Origin: Serripes groenlandicus
Taxonomy: Eukaryota; Mollusca; Bivalvia; Cardiida; Cardiidae
Reading direction: 5' to 3'
Assembly (NCBI GenBank): GCA_031761405.1
Contig: JASEVX010000010.1
Coordinates: 12,031,933-12,095,932 of the forward strand
DNA: 64,000 nt
The notes beneath the pieces were generated by a model that saw only the letters and a list, made by a program, of their open reading frames with translations, made no database searches and was not told the DNA's origin. The translations under genes were made by a program, and so were the position numbers. Below are positions 47,301-56,425 of this stretch, piece by piece; within the stretch, counting starts at the first letter, position 1, and the number at the start of each line of letters is the position of its first letter.

Positions 47301-50300
47301 AAAATAGTGATTCGGTCATGTTATATTACACGTGTGACATATAAAGTAATACGTAATGGGTCGGTTGCAAGCATTGTCATGTGATAAAAATAAATATGTA
47401 TATTGTACATGGATTGCATAAAAAAGCTAACACCAATAGCGTGCGAAAAGATTGCACATATATTGGTCCATACGAGTAATGTTTCCTTTTCCTACAATGT
47501 TTACAATTGTCCACATGTATTGCGCTCTGCGAAATCCATCTGTAAGGCATGTGTGACAAGTGTAGAGCCAGAAGAATCAGCAGATGCGCGCAGTTTGATC
47601 TTACTCTGCACTGTTCACCAAATGCTCATAGAAGATGTCGAAAAGAACTTCTGTAAACCAGTTACCATTTATGTGCTTTAGCATGGAAGCCCTGCTATGT
47701 CTTTTACCACACACGTAATGCCAATGCTAAGGTTGGTGTTCGCAGTCATCGTTCATATGTATGTTACAACGTTTCCTCATGTGCTTTCAAATAAGACGAT
47801 TCATGATATAATACAACAAGTAAACGGTAAACAGGCAAGCGAAAAGCGTATACAATCTGTCACAAATAAATCCGTAACCCCACATCCATACGTAGTAAAA
47901 ATAACAAGAGCCGCATCCAAAGATTAAGGGTTGTTATGCTTCTGCTTTCAGTGAAATTTCAGGTCTGACAGGTATGTGCAATATAAACATACATACATCT
48001 CTCGTAAGAAAACTAAAAGTGTAGCCCCACTAGTTGACGCTAATGTTTCTTTATATGATTATATGATTTATGCAGTTTTCAACACTATTTTAGTTAAATC
48101 TCGGCGATTCCCGGGTTAGTTACCAGTGCAACTGGTCCATTTATACTGACACCAGCCAGTCAGTCGTAATGCTTACCTAACAAACACTGAGCGCCAAGTA
48201 GGGCGGCTATTACTACCTTTTTTTTTTTAAGTATTTGGTATGACCCGGCCGGGGATCGAACCCGCGACCTCCCACACCCAAGCCGGTTGGGCGAGTTGAT
48301 GATACCCAATATCTCTAGGCGCGGCTCTTATAAATTTCGACCAAATTATTGGCAATTTATCGTACATTGTGACTCACGTGTTGCTTTACCCTTTCCCACA
48401 TGTATCAAATCAGTAGCAGACTTTTCAAGGCCAAAAAATGGAGAATTCAAAAAAGATTGAAATATTTTTGAATAATGGTGAATACATTCATTCAAAAGGA
48501 GGAATTGATGTCAGGAGCAATTTCTCATTTTGTCATTAATGTTTTCAGAAGTCGTCTTCTTCAGATGCGTTAGCATTCGTTTGCACGTGGGAAAGGGTTA
48601 ATCAATGTTAATGCATTAATCAATATTTGCTTGCAGATACAATGTTCAAAAGCCGATCCTGGGGCTAGCCTTGTCACAATAGAATCAGCTGATCAAATGA
48701 GATATCTGTACTTGTACCTACGGCAGCATAATGCATACAGTAGGGCAACCTCTTCACTTTTTTGTATTTTCACTTATAAGGGCTCAAACAATTTTTTATT
48801 TATTTGAAAGAGACGATATTAAAATACAAATTAGAATAGGAAAGTTTGTCCATAACTGGGACGGTTGTTGACAGACATCAATTCTATTCAAGAGTCAACA
48901 AACTACACAATTAATAAACCTATTTTCGGAGTTACTAAGTTCCTAATAACACAGGCAGCTCTGCCGAAACAAAGCTCCACCGTAACACATATGTGTATGT
49001 ACACAAGAGGTCACTGGAACAAATCAAATGAAAACTTTGTTAACGGTTTGGAGTCACATATAATACCCAATCGTCATGACATTTGGTCAGAGTGTTAGTG
49101 TGACTCAAGACCATTAACAAATTTGTCATTTGATTTGTTCCAGTGAGATGTTGTGTACATACACACGCAACCGCCTGTCTGACTATAATTTACGAATACC
49201 AACACAACCGTCCCACCAGTACTTTCAGTGTTTTGATTTATAGTAACTTCTTTTTTCTGTGCCTGCAAATATTTACGAAACATTTTCTTTGTATAATCAT
49301 ATAAGTGTTTGTGTTTATGAATAAAAACTACCTTTTTAAGTTTGCACATTACATATATATGATAAAGCCTAATGCAACGCTCACACACACATTATACATG
49401 CCTTATATTGAAGTTAGTGTGTTCTATTTTGTCTTGTTTTAGAAGATATAAAATCTTACTGGATTGGACTGCAATATGACAGTGGATCTGGAACGTGGAA
49501 GTGGCAAGACAACAAAGAGCCGGTTTACACATGTAAGATTGACCCCTACCCTTCCCGCATGTTAACGTATATTTGCCCAGTTAATACAACTGTTCATATC
49601 TTTGCAGCAAAAGGAGATATGGACAACTATATTCAACGATATATTAAACCACAATCAATCAGAAAGTGTTTTAAATATTTAAATAGCTAATGTTATGAGA
49701 CTGTTGCTTTGCCTTTTTTTAATTTCAAAATCAATCAATTCATAAAACTGTTTTAGGTGTATTCACGTACTAATCTCATAGTTAGACTTTAATAGAACAA
49801 GGGGACGAGCATGCTGAGAGTAAAAGTAGTTCCTGCAATTGGAAGTTATAAATTCCTACCAAATGTTATTATTTCGCTGTAAATTAAGAAGATTATAATG
49901 CACTAAGAAATTTCTATAATGTGTTGATAATCATAAAAAGTCGATCCGAAAATATACGAGTAAGGAGATAAAAACATTTTGCTAACTTGACTAAATATAA
50001 CACTAGGAATATTTATAGTTGGGCGGTGACCTAATAAAGTTAAGATAGTTAAACCGTTCGCACCACCCTCGAACAAAGGGTATTCGAATGTTTCTCTATG
50101 CATATTCTTTTCTTCCCGGAAACGTGTTTTGCTCATGTGGGCCTAATTATCAGTGTAAATATAATGTTGTAGGTACTTTTGTTTTCTTTTTTTTTTCCAG
50201 TTTGGAGATCTGGTGAACCTGGAATTGTTCGCCATAAACAATGTGCGACCACAAACCTCTGGTGGGGTTGGGAAAGTGATTATTGTGCTACAAAAAACTA

Positions 50301-50319
50301 TTACATATGCAAGGTATAA
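29066..50319 (+). CDS. Secreted PAN/apple-like + C-type lectin domain protein, six exons
   Basis: Probably a secreted carbohydrate- or pattern-binding protein acting outside the cell. Exons 29066-29383, 32671-32740, 46595-46677, 48637-48739, 49443-49532, 50201-50319. All junctions are GT/AG with matching phases, giving about 260 residues. Order: signal peptide (CVVLLFSIV core); PAN/apple-like domain with spaced Cys (CPSCGK, DKCLLECG, PQCKAIN, NLCELL); short Cys-rich module GCGCQNGQKCN..NNTC; C-type lectin domain starting ACPSGWLLYGLHCYG, with YWIGL, TWKWQD and final Cys pairs. The usual sugar-site EPN reads EPG and the WND region is WWGWESD, so classic Ca-dependent sugar binding is doubtful. 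Odd point: the 13.9-kb intron between exons 2 and 3 contains satellites and a 4-kb transposon. A less likely alternative is two separate genes; matching phases argue for one. Confidence 0.78.
30067..30195. mobile_element. TTAA-type palindromic MITE, partial copy
   Basis: Core ACGCATTATGAGC with TTTTGCCATAATG, then CAGAGGCGTCAAAATGCGTC and an end GAGAGGGTTA. Confidence 0.55.
30226..30400 (-). mobile_element. tRNA-headed SINE, reverse orientation, head missing
   Basis: TGTTTGGTGTTTTACGCCGG, TTCAGTTATATTACGGCG and CTGGTCCATTTATCCTGACA are the reverse of the SINE body at 56280-56425. Confidence 0.75.
30648..30877. mobile_element. TTAA-type palindromic MITE (probable piggyBac-derived), full copy
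   Basis: TTAACCCTTTCCCTCATACG on the left, ATATGAGGGAAAGGGTTTA on the right. Internal GCAGCAGACGAC / CTGCTGCAGAGG and a central palindrome TTGCACGTTTTGTGCAA flanked by AGGAGAAA and TTTCTTCTTT. A TTAA target with termini starting CCC is the piggyBac pattern. Confidence 0.8.
31249..31635. repeat. short-unit tandem array (ACATTACTGAC-like)
   Basis: A degenerate 10-11-bp unit, CACATTACTGA, repeats through the stretch with variants TTGCTGGCA and TTACTTACA. An 81-aa-scale open frame here is low-complexity translation. Confidence 0.85.
32061..32217. repeat. 157-bp hairpin element
   Basis: Long inverted arms: TGGGAATTAAATCC, AGAGATTCTTGCATATAAAA on the left; TTTTATATCGCAAGAATCTC, GGGATTTAAATCCC on the right. 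The loop is around CGTACGCTATGGCGC. A typical foldback MITE. Confidence 0.8.
32671..32740 (+). CDS. lectin gene exon 2: small Cys-rich module
   Basis: Encodes LDNGCGCQNGQKCNAENNTC and SDTG. Acceptor CTTTGTAG, donor GTACCG, phase 0 in and 1 out. It resembles an EB or partial EGF-like module. Confidence 0.72.
32790..33190. mobile_element. MITE family E copy interrupted by another element
   Basis: Outer ends TTACTCTTTCGCTGCCAAAG and TTCGGCAGTGAAAGAGCTAA belong to family E. The middle (about 32857-33090) is a different repeat with recurring CCGAATG and GCTTTCCG motifs beginning GGGGCGATCACACTGG. Confidence 0.65.
33786..33985. other. assembly gap (200 N)
   Basis: Exactly 200 undetermined bases, a conventional scaffold gap size, inside the large lectin intron. 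Any open frame crossing it is artificial. Confidence 0.98.
34020..34215 (+). mobile_element. tRNA-headed SINE, 5' end possibly lost in the gap
   Basis: B-box GATTCGATCCTCGGCCGGGTC followed by the body with CTCCTTGGTGCTCCAGG and GTACTGGTAACTAATCCAG. Confidence 0.7.
34720..34950 (-). mobile_element. degraded tRNA-headed SINE, reverse orientation
   Basis: TCACACGGTGGTCAGTTCAC, a reversed B-box region GGGGCTTCAAACTCACAACC and ACTAATCTCTCGGGCC. Strongly diverged. Confidence 0.5.
35020..35238. mobile_element. TTAA-type palindromic MITE, full copy
   Basis: TTAACCCTTTCCCTCAGACG and TATGAGGGAAAGGGTTAA ends, both with TTAA. Central GAAATTGCACAAAACGTGTA palindrome. Confidence 0.85.
35301..35510. mobile_element. 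TTAA-type palindromic MITE, right end truncated
   Basis: Begins TTAACCCTTTCCCTCATATG only about 60 bp after the end of the previous copy, and runs to CTGCTGCAGAGGCGTCGTTA, where the family sequence stops. Confidence 0.8.
37370..37560 (-). pseudogene. transposase-like remnant, minus strand
   Basis: The reverse strand reads CYFASTSVGSQVMEVLQRG, then ITLTMNTDGVPLY, then a stop after GQCF. NTDGVP/NTDGI is a motif I associate with animal transposase-domain proteins. Short and isolated. Confidence 0.45.
38520..38874. mobile_element. TTAA-type palindromic MITE, diverged and internally rearranged
   Basis: Left GAACCCTTCCCACATGC, several GAAAACATTGT/ACATTGTGG blocks, right CACATGTTGCAATGGGTTTA. It sits inside the 4-kb element and is therefore a later insertion. 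Confidence 0.5.
39128..39745 (+). pseudogene. decayed transposase-like ORF in the 4-kb element
   Basis: Open from 39128 to 39363 (IISNIEALNDDAIRSNLKD), then a stop. Further similarity-bearing blocks in shifted frames: SYIADRIQTSEYLGLSRDG, KKKILD, LDTGEIVSLGFKRMASETA, VTKAHFEELAKVNSEL, TMSDRAANEKCADNF. At least two stops and two shifts make it non-functional. The domain family is not certain. Confidence 0.55.
40610..40878. mobile_element. MITE family B, copy 2
   Basis: ATATGAGCCGTTCCGCGAG left, GGGACGACTCATAT right, internal CAGCCTGCACAGTCCGCACA and GCGCGGCATGC blocks. It lies 24 bp after the 4-kb transposon. Confidence 0.85.
40879..42009. other. intronic stretch with little recognisable content
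   Basis: Part of the lectin gene intron. A weak reversed SINE-like piece is seen at about 41255-41410 (CGGCTTTAACAATATTGCAG). Otherwise nothing supported. Confidence 0.35.
42010..45005. repeat. ~3-kb satellite, 43-bp unit with higher-order structure
   Basis: The unit is of the form TAACGATTTTAAATTAGTAC followed by CAAGGACCAATTGTACCAGAGAC, about 43 bp, with alternating subtypes (CGATTTTAAA versus TGACTATAAT). A distinct insert, GCGGATCAGCTGTCCGACAG then ACTTCCGGTACCCGTTTTAG, recurs near 42095, 42838, 43190, 43408, 43690 (partial), 44002 and 44517. It defines irregular higher-order units of roughly 220-740 bp. In the lectin gene intron. Confidence 0.92.
45087..45405. mobile_element. MITE family D, full copy
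   Basis: GGTGCTAAACTCGAGATT on the left and CTGGAGTTCAGCACC on the right form inverted ends. The interior matches 4592-4835 and 15466-15745. About 320 bp. Confidence 0.8.
45878..46112. mobile_element. TTAA-type palindromic MITE, full copy
   Basis: TTAACCCTTTCCCTCATATA / TATGAGAGAAAAGGTTAA ends. Central AAATTGCACAAAACGTGCAA palindrome flanked by AGAAG and CTTCTTTT. Confidence 0.85.
46595..46677 (+). CDS. lectin gene exon 3: start of C-type lectin domain
   Basis: Encodes ACPSGWLLYGLHCYGIFDNA then QTYTDAK. CP.GW...G..CY is the canonical lectin start. Acceptor TTCCAG, donor GTAAGC, phase 1 in and 0 out. Confidence 0.9.
46855..46981. mobile_element. TTAA-type palindromic MITE, right half
   Basis: AATTTCTTCTTTTGCAGCAA through GATGCAGATTTGTTACATG to GGTAAAGGGTTAA. 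Confidence 0.6.
47031..47149. repeat. 119-bp hairpin element
   Basis: TTGTCATTTCATATAAAGTT on the left and AACACTTTATGAAATGACAA on the right, nearly complementary. Confidence 0.75.
48062..48300 (-). mobile_element. tRNA-headed SINE, reverse orientation, fairly complete
   Basis: Reversed body (GCAGTTTTCAACACTATTTT, ACTGGTCCATTTATACTGAC), then GTATGACCCGGCCGGGGATC and GAACCCGCGACCTCCCACAC, the reverse of a good B-box and head. Confidence 0.85.
48385..48601. mobile_element. TTAA-type palindromic MITE, diverged full copy
   Basis: TTTACCCTTTCCCACATGTA left, CACGTGGGAAAGGGTTAA right, internal GAATTGATGTCAGGAGCAAT. Confidence 0.7.
48637..48739 (+). CDS. lectin gene exon 4
   Basis: Encodes IQCSKADPGASLVTIESADQ, then MRYLYLYLRQHNAY. 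The C...GA.L..IES.. pattern of helix 2 in C-type lectins is clear. Donor GTAGGG, ends one base into a codon. Confidence 0.88.
48855..49219. mobile_element. foldback element with long inverted arms
   Basis: ACTGGGACGGTTGTTG (48855) is inverted at CAACCGTCCCACCAGT (49219). TCACTGGAACAAATCAAATG (from 49011) is inverted as CATTTGATTTGTTCCAGTGA. About 365 bp between lectin exons 4 and 5, with no coding. Confidence 0.75.
49443..49532 (+). CDS. lectin gene exon 5
   Basis: Encodes DIKSYWIGLQYDSGSGTWKW, then QDNKEPVYT. WIGL....G.W.W is the lectin core. Acceptor TTTTAG, donor GTAAGA, phase 1 both sides. Confidence 0.92.
50201..50319 (+). CDS. lectin gene exon 6 (last)
   Basis: Encodes WRSGEPGIVRHKQCATTNLW, then WGWESDYCATKNYYICKV and TAA. 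The three Cys close the lectin disulphides. EPG replaces the sugar-site EPN. The acceptor follows a run of T. Confidence 0.9.
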
Positions 50320-50373
50320 GGCACAGTGAAGTTTGGTGATCAATATATATATTTATGTATATTATAAAATGAG

Positions 50374-50575
50374 ATGAGGGAGGAGGGAGGAGGGAGGGAG
50401 GGATGGAGGGAGGGAGGGAGGGAGGGAGGGAGGGAGGGAGGGAGGGAGGGAGGGAGGGAGGGAGGGAGGGAGGGAGGGAGGGATATATATATAGAGAGAG
50501 AGAGAGGGAAAGAGAAAGAGAGAGAGGAAGAAATAGGGAGAGGGAGAGAGAGACACACACACACACGCAGGGTTG
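50374..50575. repeat. purine-rich microsatellite, (GGGA)n then (GA)n and (CA)n
   Basis: About 100 bp of GGGAGGGAGGGA, then ATATATATAGAGAGAG, GA-rich sequence and ACACACACAC. It starts about 55 bp after the lectin stop codon, so it probably lies in the 3' UTR or just beyond. Long Gly-Arg-Glu or Pro-Ser open frames here are artefacts. Confidence 0.92.
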
Positions 50576-50789
50576 GAACCATTGTCGAAAGAGGACCCAC
50601 GTGCTTTTAAGTCGTCTGTACCAGGAAGAGTGTTAAATTAAAAAGAAAAGTATATAATTTGCATTCAATGAGCCAAGTCACACGAAAGCTGACACTTGGA
50701 GGTTTAGAAATTAGTGACGATTACTAACAGTCTGTTCATGTTTAACTTCCTATAGAGGTTTAGAGCTTTTCTCATACAATAAATCCGAC

Positions 50790-50985
50790 TTTGAAATCAT
50801 CAAGTCTAAAATATAGAACATCTCCATAAATGATAGTATGAATATTGAATAGTGTTAAAACGGTTGTGGCAAATGGAGAAATTGATCATTATGAGCAATT
50901 TCTCCTTTTGCCATACTGATTTCAAATATCGTTTGCTACAGACGCATCAGCAGGCGTCTATGTGTGGTATGGTAAATTACTAAGG
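50790..50985. mobile_element. TTAA-type palindromic MITE, degraded ends
   Basis: Centre AGAAATTGATCATTATGAGC then AATTTCTCCTTTTGCCATAC; right CTACAGACGCATCAGCAGGC. Confidence 0.65.
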
Positions 50986-51052
50986 TTTTGTTCAGGCACT
51001 TCTTGAATGTTTTAAGACGAGATAAAGTACATGGACAAGTCTGATCTACATA

Positions 51053-51317
51053 AATGAACCGTTCAACGAACAAAAATATGTGGACTCTACTTAAAGTATC
51101 GACCCTGATCCGCCTAAGCATACCGCGCAGGCTTATCAGAGCAAACACTTTTTCGCCTCCTGTAGATTTTCTGTTTCAGGAATGATTACTCTATACCTCT
51201 ATTCCCCTAAGACGGAATGTGTCGGCCCGGATTAGCCTGCACGGACTGCGCGGGCTGATCTGAGTCGTTTCATTACGCAAAGTCTATACTGTTGATTTTC
51301 TCGTGGAACTGCTCATT
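51053..51317. mobile_element. MITE family B, copy 3
   Basis: AATGAACCGTTCAACGAAC left, CTCGTGGAACTGCTCATT right, internal GCATACCGCGCAGGCT and CACGGACTGCGCGGGC. Confidence 0.8.
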
Positions 51318-51489
51318 TGCAGTGTGACACAGGATGAGTCAGACGTTCAGTGAGCGTATACTCAAGAAGGCAGTGTTCTCGATGACTTGGCTATGATGAT
51401 TGTCAATCATCAGAAAGGAGAAATCTGGATTGGATATATGTTCAAAATCGGGCGTCTCCATTGCTCATGTAATAAAAGTTTGGACTATT

Positions 51490-51608
51490 TTGATAACTAA
51501 AAAGCAAACAATGCTGATTTCATGTGAGACAGCTCGTTACGAGCTGACTCGCCTTAATCAGTATTGTTTGCAAAAACCTCAAAATTGCCTTTGGTGGTGA
51601 AAGAGTTA
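51490..51608. mobile_element. MITE family E, right half
   Basis: GAGACAGCTCGTTACGAGCT palindrome, GTATTGTTTGCAAAAACC and right end GGTGGTGAAAGAGTTAA. Confidence 0.6.
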
Positions 51609-51840
51609 AATGTATTAGTAGCCAACTACTTGGAACACACGTCTTGAGGATAACTTGCCCTAGTCAGGGGTTCAATCGGCTGTCGTGTTGCTAGTCTAAA
51701 TACTGTTGAAAATGGTGTTAAACTCCAATTAATATAATGGTGGAAAAGTCCAACTTTCAACGAGTGTTTAAGTCTACTGATACATCTAATTGCCCTACAG
51801 CAGAAAACAATATTAGCTTCGTCACAAAAAGTTCTTCGGA

Positions 51841-51869
51841 AGGGGGAGGGGGGGGGGGGGGGGGGGGGT
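51841..51869. repeat. poly-G tract
   Basis: About 20 consecutive G (51850-51869) after AGGGGGA, likely length-unstable and prone to sequencing error. Confidence 0.9.
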
Positions 51870-52189
51870 TGTTGTGTGACCAGGAAGCGTTCGCTCGACC
51901 TGCAACTCCGCGCATTCAGATCAGAATCGTCCCCCCTGTCCCCCATTTTCGTATCGTAAAATAAGTTACCGAAGCCATTGGCGAACGGTAATCCTAAACA
52001 TTCAACGAAACAGTATAAACAATTTCACACGAATAACGATTAATTTCAATAACAAAGTGGTCGGTTTTCGTGTGACGTATCTCGTACGAACTTCCTCTAC
52101 ATGTATATGTGCACACACGAACTTCCTCATCATGTATATGTGCACACACGAAATATAACAAATCAATCGTTTACTTGACGAGAAACAAC

Positions 52190-52605
52190 CGTCGGTGGTT
52201 TTCGACATTAAGATCAACAACAAGATGTGAGGAAAGAACACATTGCTTCTTGAGCAATACTTTTGGAATTCGTCTGCATCAAAGACGTTTTAATATTTAA
52301 AACATTTTTTGATAGAAATAGAAAGGATTTTGCTTTTTATGACTGCTAAGAAAGATAAATTAACAGGTTCACTTTGTATAACTGTTAGCAAATACAAAAT
52401 AACAGTGGTTTTCGACTTTAAGATCAACAACAAGATGTGAGGAAAGAACACATTGCTTCTTGAGCAATACTTTTGGAATTCGTCTGCATCAAAGACATTT
52501 TAATATTTAAAACTTTTTTTGATAGAAATAGAAAGGATTTTGCTTTTTATGATTGCTAAGAAATATACATTAACAGGTTCAATTTGTATCACTGTCAACA
52601 AAGGT
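52190..52605. repeat. ~205-bp near-identical tandem duplication
   Basis: GTGGTTTTCGACATTAAGAT and the following bases (AACAACAAGATGTGAGGAAA, GAATTCGTCTGCATCAAAGA) recur at about 52402. The second copy differs by few bases and leads into the 39-bp array. Confidence 0.9.
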
Positions 52606-54760
52606 ACATTAACAGGTTGACTTTGAATCACTTTTAACAACGATAAATTAACAGGTTCACTTGAATCACTATTAACAACGATACATTAACAGGTTAACAT
52701 AGGTACTTAAATAGGTTCACTTTACTTCAGTGTTTCCAATGACACATTAACAGTTTCCTTTCAAATTACTGTTAACAAAGATACATTAACAGGTTAACTT
52801 TGAATCACTTTTAACAACGATAAATTAACAGGTTCACTTGAATCACTATTAACAACGATAAATTAACAGGTTGACAGAGGTACATGAATATGTTCACTTT
52901 GCATCAGTGTTTCTCATGACACAGTAAGTAATAGCCATGTTTAACAAGCTATTTAAACTTTTCTTTGATTGTTTAATGGCCCAAAACAGGCACAAAGATG
53001 AAGTTTTGTGATTTCTTTAAACATGTGAGACAGTAAAACCTAAAATGTTATGTGTTTAAATTTCTTCTCTCGAAGACCTGTATGATGCGCGAGCGCAGAA
53101 ACATTGCCGGACTTAAGCCGCAAACCCTAGGTGTAGGTGGCATAGGAAAATTGAAATTCCTTTGAAAATAATAGCCTTATTGTCCTATATTTGCTATTTT
53201 GCTTTCAATGTATATCAAACTCTGTAAATGAATTGCGCGAAAGTATAAAACTTGGCTGATTGGGCCGAAAAAACCTAGGTTTGGGTGGTATAGAAAAAAT
53301 GAATTTCTTTGATAATCATTGTTTAATTGACCTAATATTTGTTTTTGTGCTTTCATTTCATATCATACTTTGTAAATAAATATAAAAAAACATATCCATA
53401 AGGACAGAGAAATGTTCTTAACAAACATACATTAACAGGTTCCCTTCCTATCAATGTTAACAAAGATACATTAACAGGTTCACATTGAATCACTGCCGAT
53501 TGCTAATACAGTTGAGTTGAGTTGAATAATCAAAGATACATAAACAGGATCACTGTAACCTCTGCTAATACAGATACATTAATAGGTTCACTTCGTATAA
53601 CTTTTAACAAATATAAATTAATAGGTTGTATTTCTAATACAGTTTGCAAAGATACATTAACAGGTTTAATTTATATCAATGTAAGCAAAGATAAACAATG
53701 GTTCACTTTGTTTCACTGTTAACAAAGATACATAAACAGTTTCACTTTGTATCATTGTTAACAAAGATACATTAACAGGTTAACATTGAATCACTGTTAA
53801 CAAAGATAAATAGGTTCACTTTCTAACACAGTTTTCAAAGATGCATTAACATGTTCACGTTTTGAATCACTGTTTACAAAGAAACATTAACTAGTTCGCT
53901 TTGTATCACTATTAAGTAGGGGATTTATTAATGCTTTAAAACTATAGGCTGCTAGTTATAACATGTATCAATATGTATTGACTACTATTTTTGATTGTAC
54001 ATGTATGTATGTTGCTGTGTGTCTTTGCTATATTTCATTTTAAGTTGTTTGTAAATGGCCAAAGGCATGTGTTTATGCCGATTGCTATTAAAGTTGAGTT
54101 GAGTTGAGTAATCAAAGATACATTAACAGGATCACTTTTATCACTGCTAACACAGATACATTAATATGTTCAGTTTGTAGTGATAGTGTAGGATACATTA
54201 ACAGTTTCACTGTTATCATTGTTAATACAGATACATTAATAAGTTCACTTTGTATTACTGTTAACAAATATAAATTAATAGGTTAAATTTTTAACACAGT
54301 TTTCAAAGATACATTTACAGTTTCACTTTGTTACACTGTTAACAAAGATAAAACAATGGGTACACTTTGTACCACTGTTCACAAGTATAAATCAGCAGGT
54401 TCCCTTGGTATCACTGTCAACAAAGATAAATGAACATACTCACTTTGTATCACTGTTAACAAAGATAAAACAATGGGTACACTTTGTAACACTGTCCACA
54501 TGGATAAATGAACAGACTCACTTTGTATCACTGTTAACAAAGATGTATTAAAAGGTTCACCTTCTAACACTGTTTCATACATTAACAGACTGACTTTGTA
54601 TCACTGTTAACAAATAACAATTAACAGGTTCACTTTGCCGGTATCACTGTAAACAAAGATAAATTAAAAGGTTCACTTTCTTACACCGTTTTCAAAGATA
54701 TATTAACAGGTAATCTGTGTATCACTGTTAACAAATGCGAAAAGGTGTTTGTATCAGTGT
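52340..54760. repeat. 39-bp tandem array, two blocks
   Basis: Unit AACAAAGATACATTAACAGG then TTCACTTTGTATCACTGTT, about 39 bp, degenerate. Blocks are about 52340-52935 and 53420-54760, separated by unrelated AT-rich sequence. GTTGAGTTGAGTTGA motifs occur at both 53511 and 54092. No coding; open frames follow the repeat. Confidence 0.92.
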
Positions 54761-55058
54761 TACAAAATATGTTTTCACGTTATATATCGATACGGCATAA
54801 GCTAGTACCATAATCATTTGCTAAAAACAAACTTTTTGTGGACAAAAATGTAGGTTGTATGGACAATTCTAAGTTAGCTTTTGATAAAGTACTCAAAGTA
54901 TTGTTGGGAATGGAGATTTGCTCCCTTTTGCATAATATTATCAAATGTTGCCATCTGCATGAGTTGTTAGTAGTCATGGATACGAGGGTTATTATTACTT
55001 TTCACAGAAATATATTGCACATTAGTAATAAACAAGTCAAGTTATTGTGTGCACACCA

Positions 55059-55305
55059 TTTGAGCTGTTCCACGAGAAAACAAATGTTATGGACTCTGCG
55101 TAAAGTATCGACCCAGATCAGCTAACCCGGGCCGACACATTCCGTCTTAGGGGGATAGAGGTATAGATTAATGATTCATGAAACAGATAATCCACTGGAG
55201 GCGAAAGTGTCTGTCCGGATTAATCTGCGCGGCATGCTTAGGCTGATCCGGGTTGATACGCTACGCAGAGTCCACAGTGTTGGTTTTCTCGAGGTACGGC
55301 TCATT
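55059..55305. mobile_element. MITE family B, copy 4, internally shortened
   Basis: TTTGAGCTGTTCCACGAG left, CTCGAGGTACGGCTCATT right. One internal GC-rich block is reduced. Confidence 0.8.
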
Positions 55306-55844
55306 TTTATGTATTTTTTTTATTCACATAATACAATTCAAAATAGGAGGAGCGGTCATTATCTAGGTGGAATTGTGTTTAAATAATACAAAATTTAGTC
55401 AGAAGTCAGGATTATTTATATGGATAGATTAGACCTTTGCATGCTTCGTGCATCAATTTTAAAATTGGCAGATGATTTGCATATATCAAATTCGGCCACT
55501 TACATATTGTATGTATGCATTGTACAATGGATTTAAAATATAAAGAACAGCGGTCGTGATGGGATTCCTTTTAGGTGAAGGAAAACCTCTGTTTTTATTT
55601 TGAATCCACTTCAAAATAGGTTAAAAGGTTTTATGCAAGTAGCGCGTAGTCGTTCTGGTAGATACAACGTCAGTAATAGACAAGCCGCTGGTCATCCTTC
55701 TTCTATAACGGCCTTTCAAATGCTCAGTATTGAATCCAAAATCATGAAAGATATGCGAGTCACTGTACAGGACGTTGCTATTAGATTTAATATATATCTC
55801 AAAGGCATCGGTTTTTAAGCTCGAACGACAGAAACTTGGATTGT

Positions 55845-56074
55845 TTATCCCTATCCCTCATATAGACGCTTTCTGACGCCTCTGCAGCAGAAGGCTTTTT
55901 GAAAACATAGTGACTAAAGAAGAAATTGCTCAAAACGAGCAATTTCTCCATTTGCCACACTGTTTTTCACTTTTAGTCATAAGTTATCCATTCAATTATA
56001 GAGACTTTCTATTTGTTGACAAAATATGTTCAATGTCTTCTGCTGCAGAATTGTCGTATGAGGGAAAGGGTTAA
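55845..56074. mobile_element. TTAA-type palindromic MITE inserted in the mariner fossil
   Basis: Left TTTATCCCTATCCCTCATAT, right TATGAGGGAAAGGGTTAA, centre AAATTGCTCAAAACGAGCAA. It lies between the mariner HTH piece and the AWSVPKQL piece. Confidence 0.85.
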
Positions 56075-56164
56075 GGTTAGAGCTTGGTCAGTGCCAAAAC
56101 AGTTGTCAACAAACTAAACTTTGAATCACGTGACTATATGTAAAGACACTCTGGCCCGTCATAC

Positions 56165-56425
56165 GAGGCATCGGTGGTGAAGTGTTAGAGCGTCTGCCTC
56201 GGGTGCGGGAGGTCGCGTGTTCGATCCCCGCCCGGGTCATACCAAATACTTTTAAAATGGTAGTAATGGTCACCCTCCTTTGCATTCAGTGTTGCGGGGT
56301 TAGGATTACAACTTACTGGCGGGTGTCAGGATAAATGGACCACAAAGTACTGGTAACTTACAAAGGAAACTCCGTGATATAACTGAAACTGTGTTGAAAG
56401 TGGCGTAAAACACCAAGCAATCAAT
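56165..56425 (+). mobile_element. tRNA-headed SINE, best copy, inserted in the mariner fossil
   Basis: Head GCATCGGTGGTGAAGTGTTA, GAGCGTCTGCC, B-box GTGTTCGATCCCCGCCCGGG. Body CTGGCGGGTGTCAGGATAAA, then GTACTGGTAACTTAC, and the end GGCGTAAAACACCAAGCAAT. It splits the mariner remnant before its DETW region. Confidence 0.85.

Noticed and set aside
47403..47927. Two consecutive open frames as a gene in the lectin intron
   Set aside because: No recognised domain, no splice logic, and the composition matches the surrounding intron.
50288..50636. Open frames rich in Pro-Ser or Gly-Arg-Glu on both strands
   Set aside because: They are translations of a (GGGA)n microsatellite.
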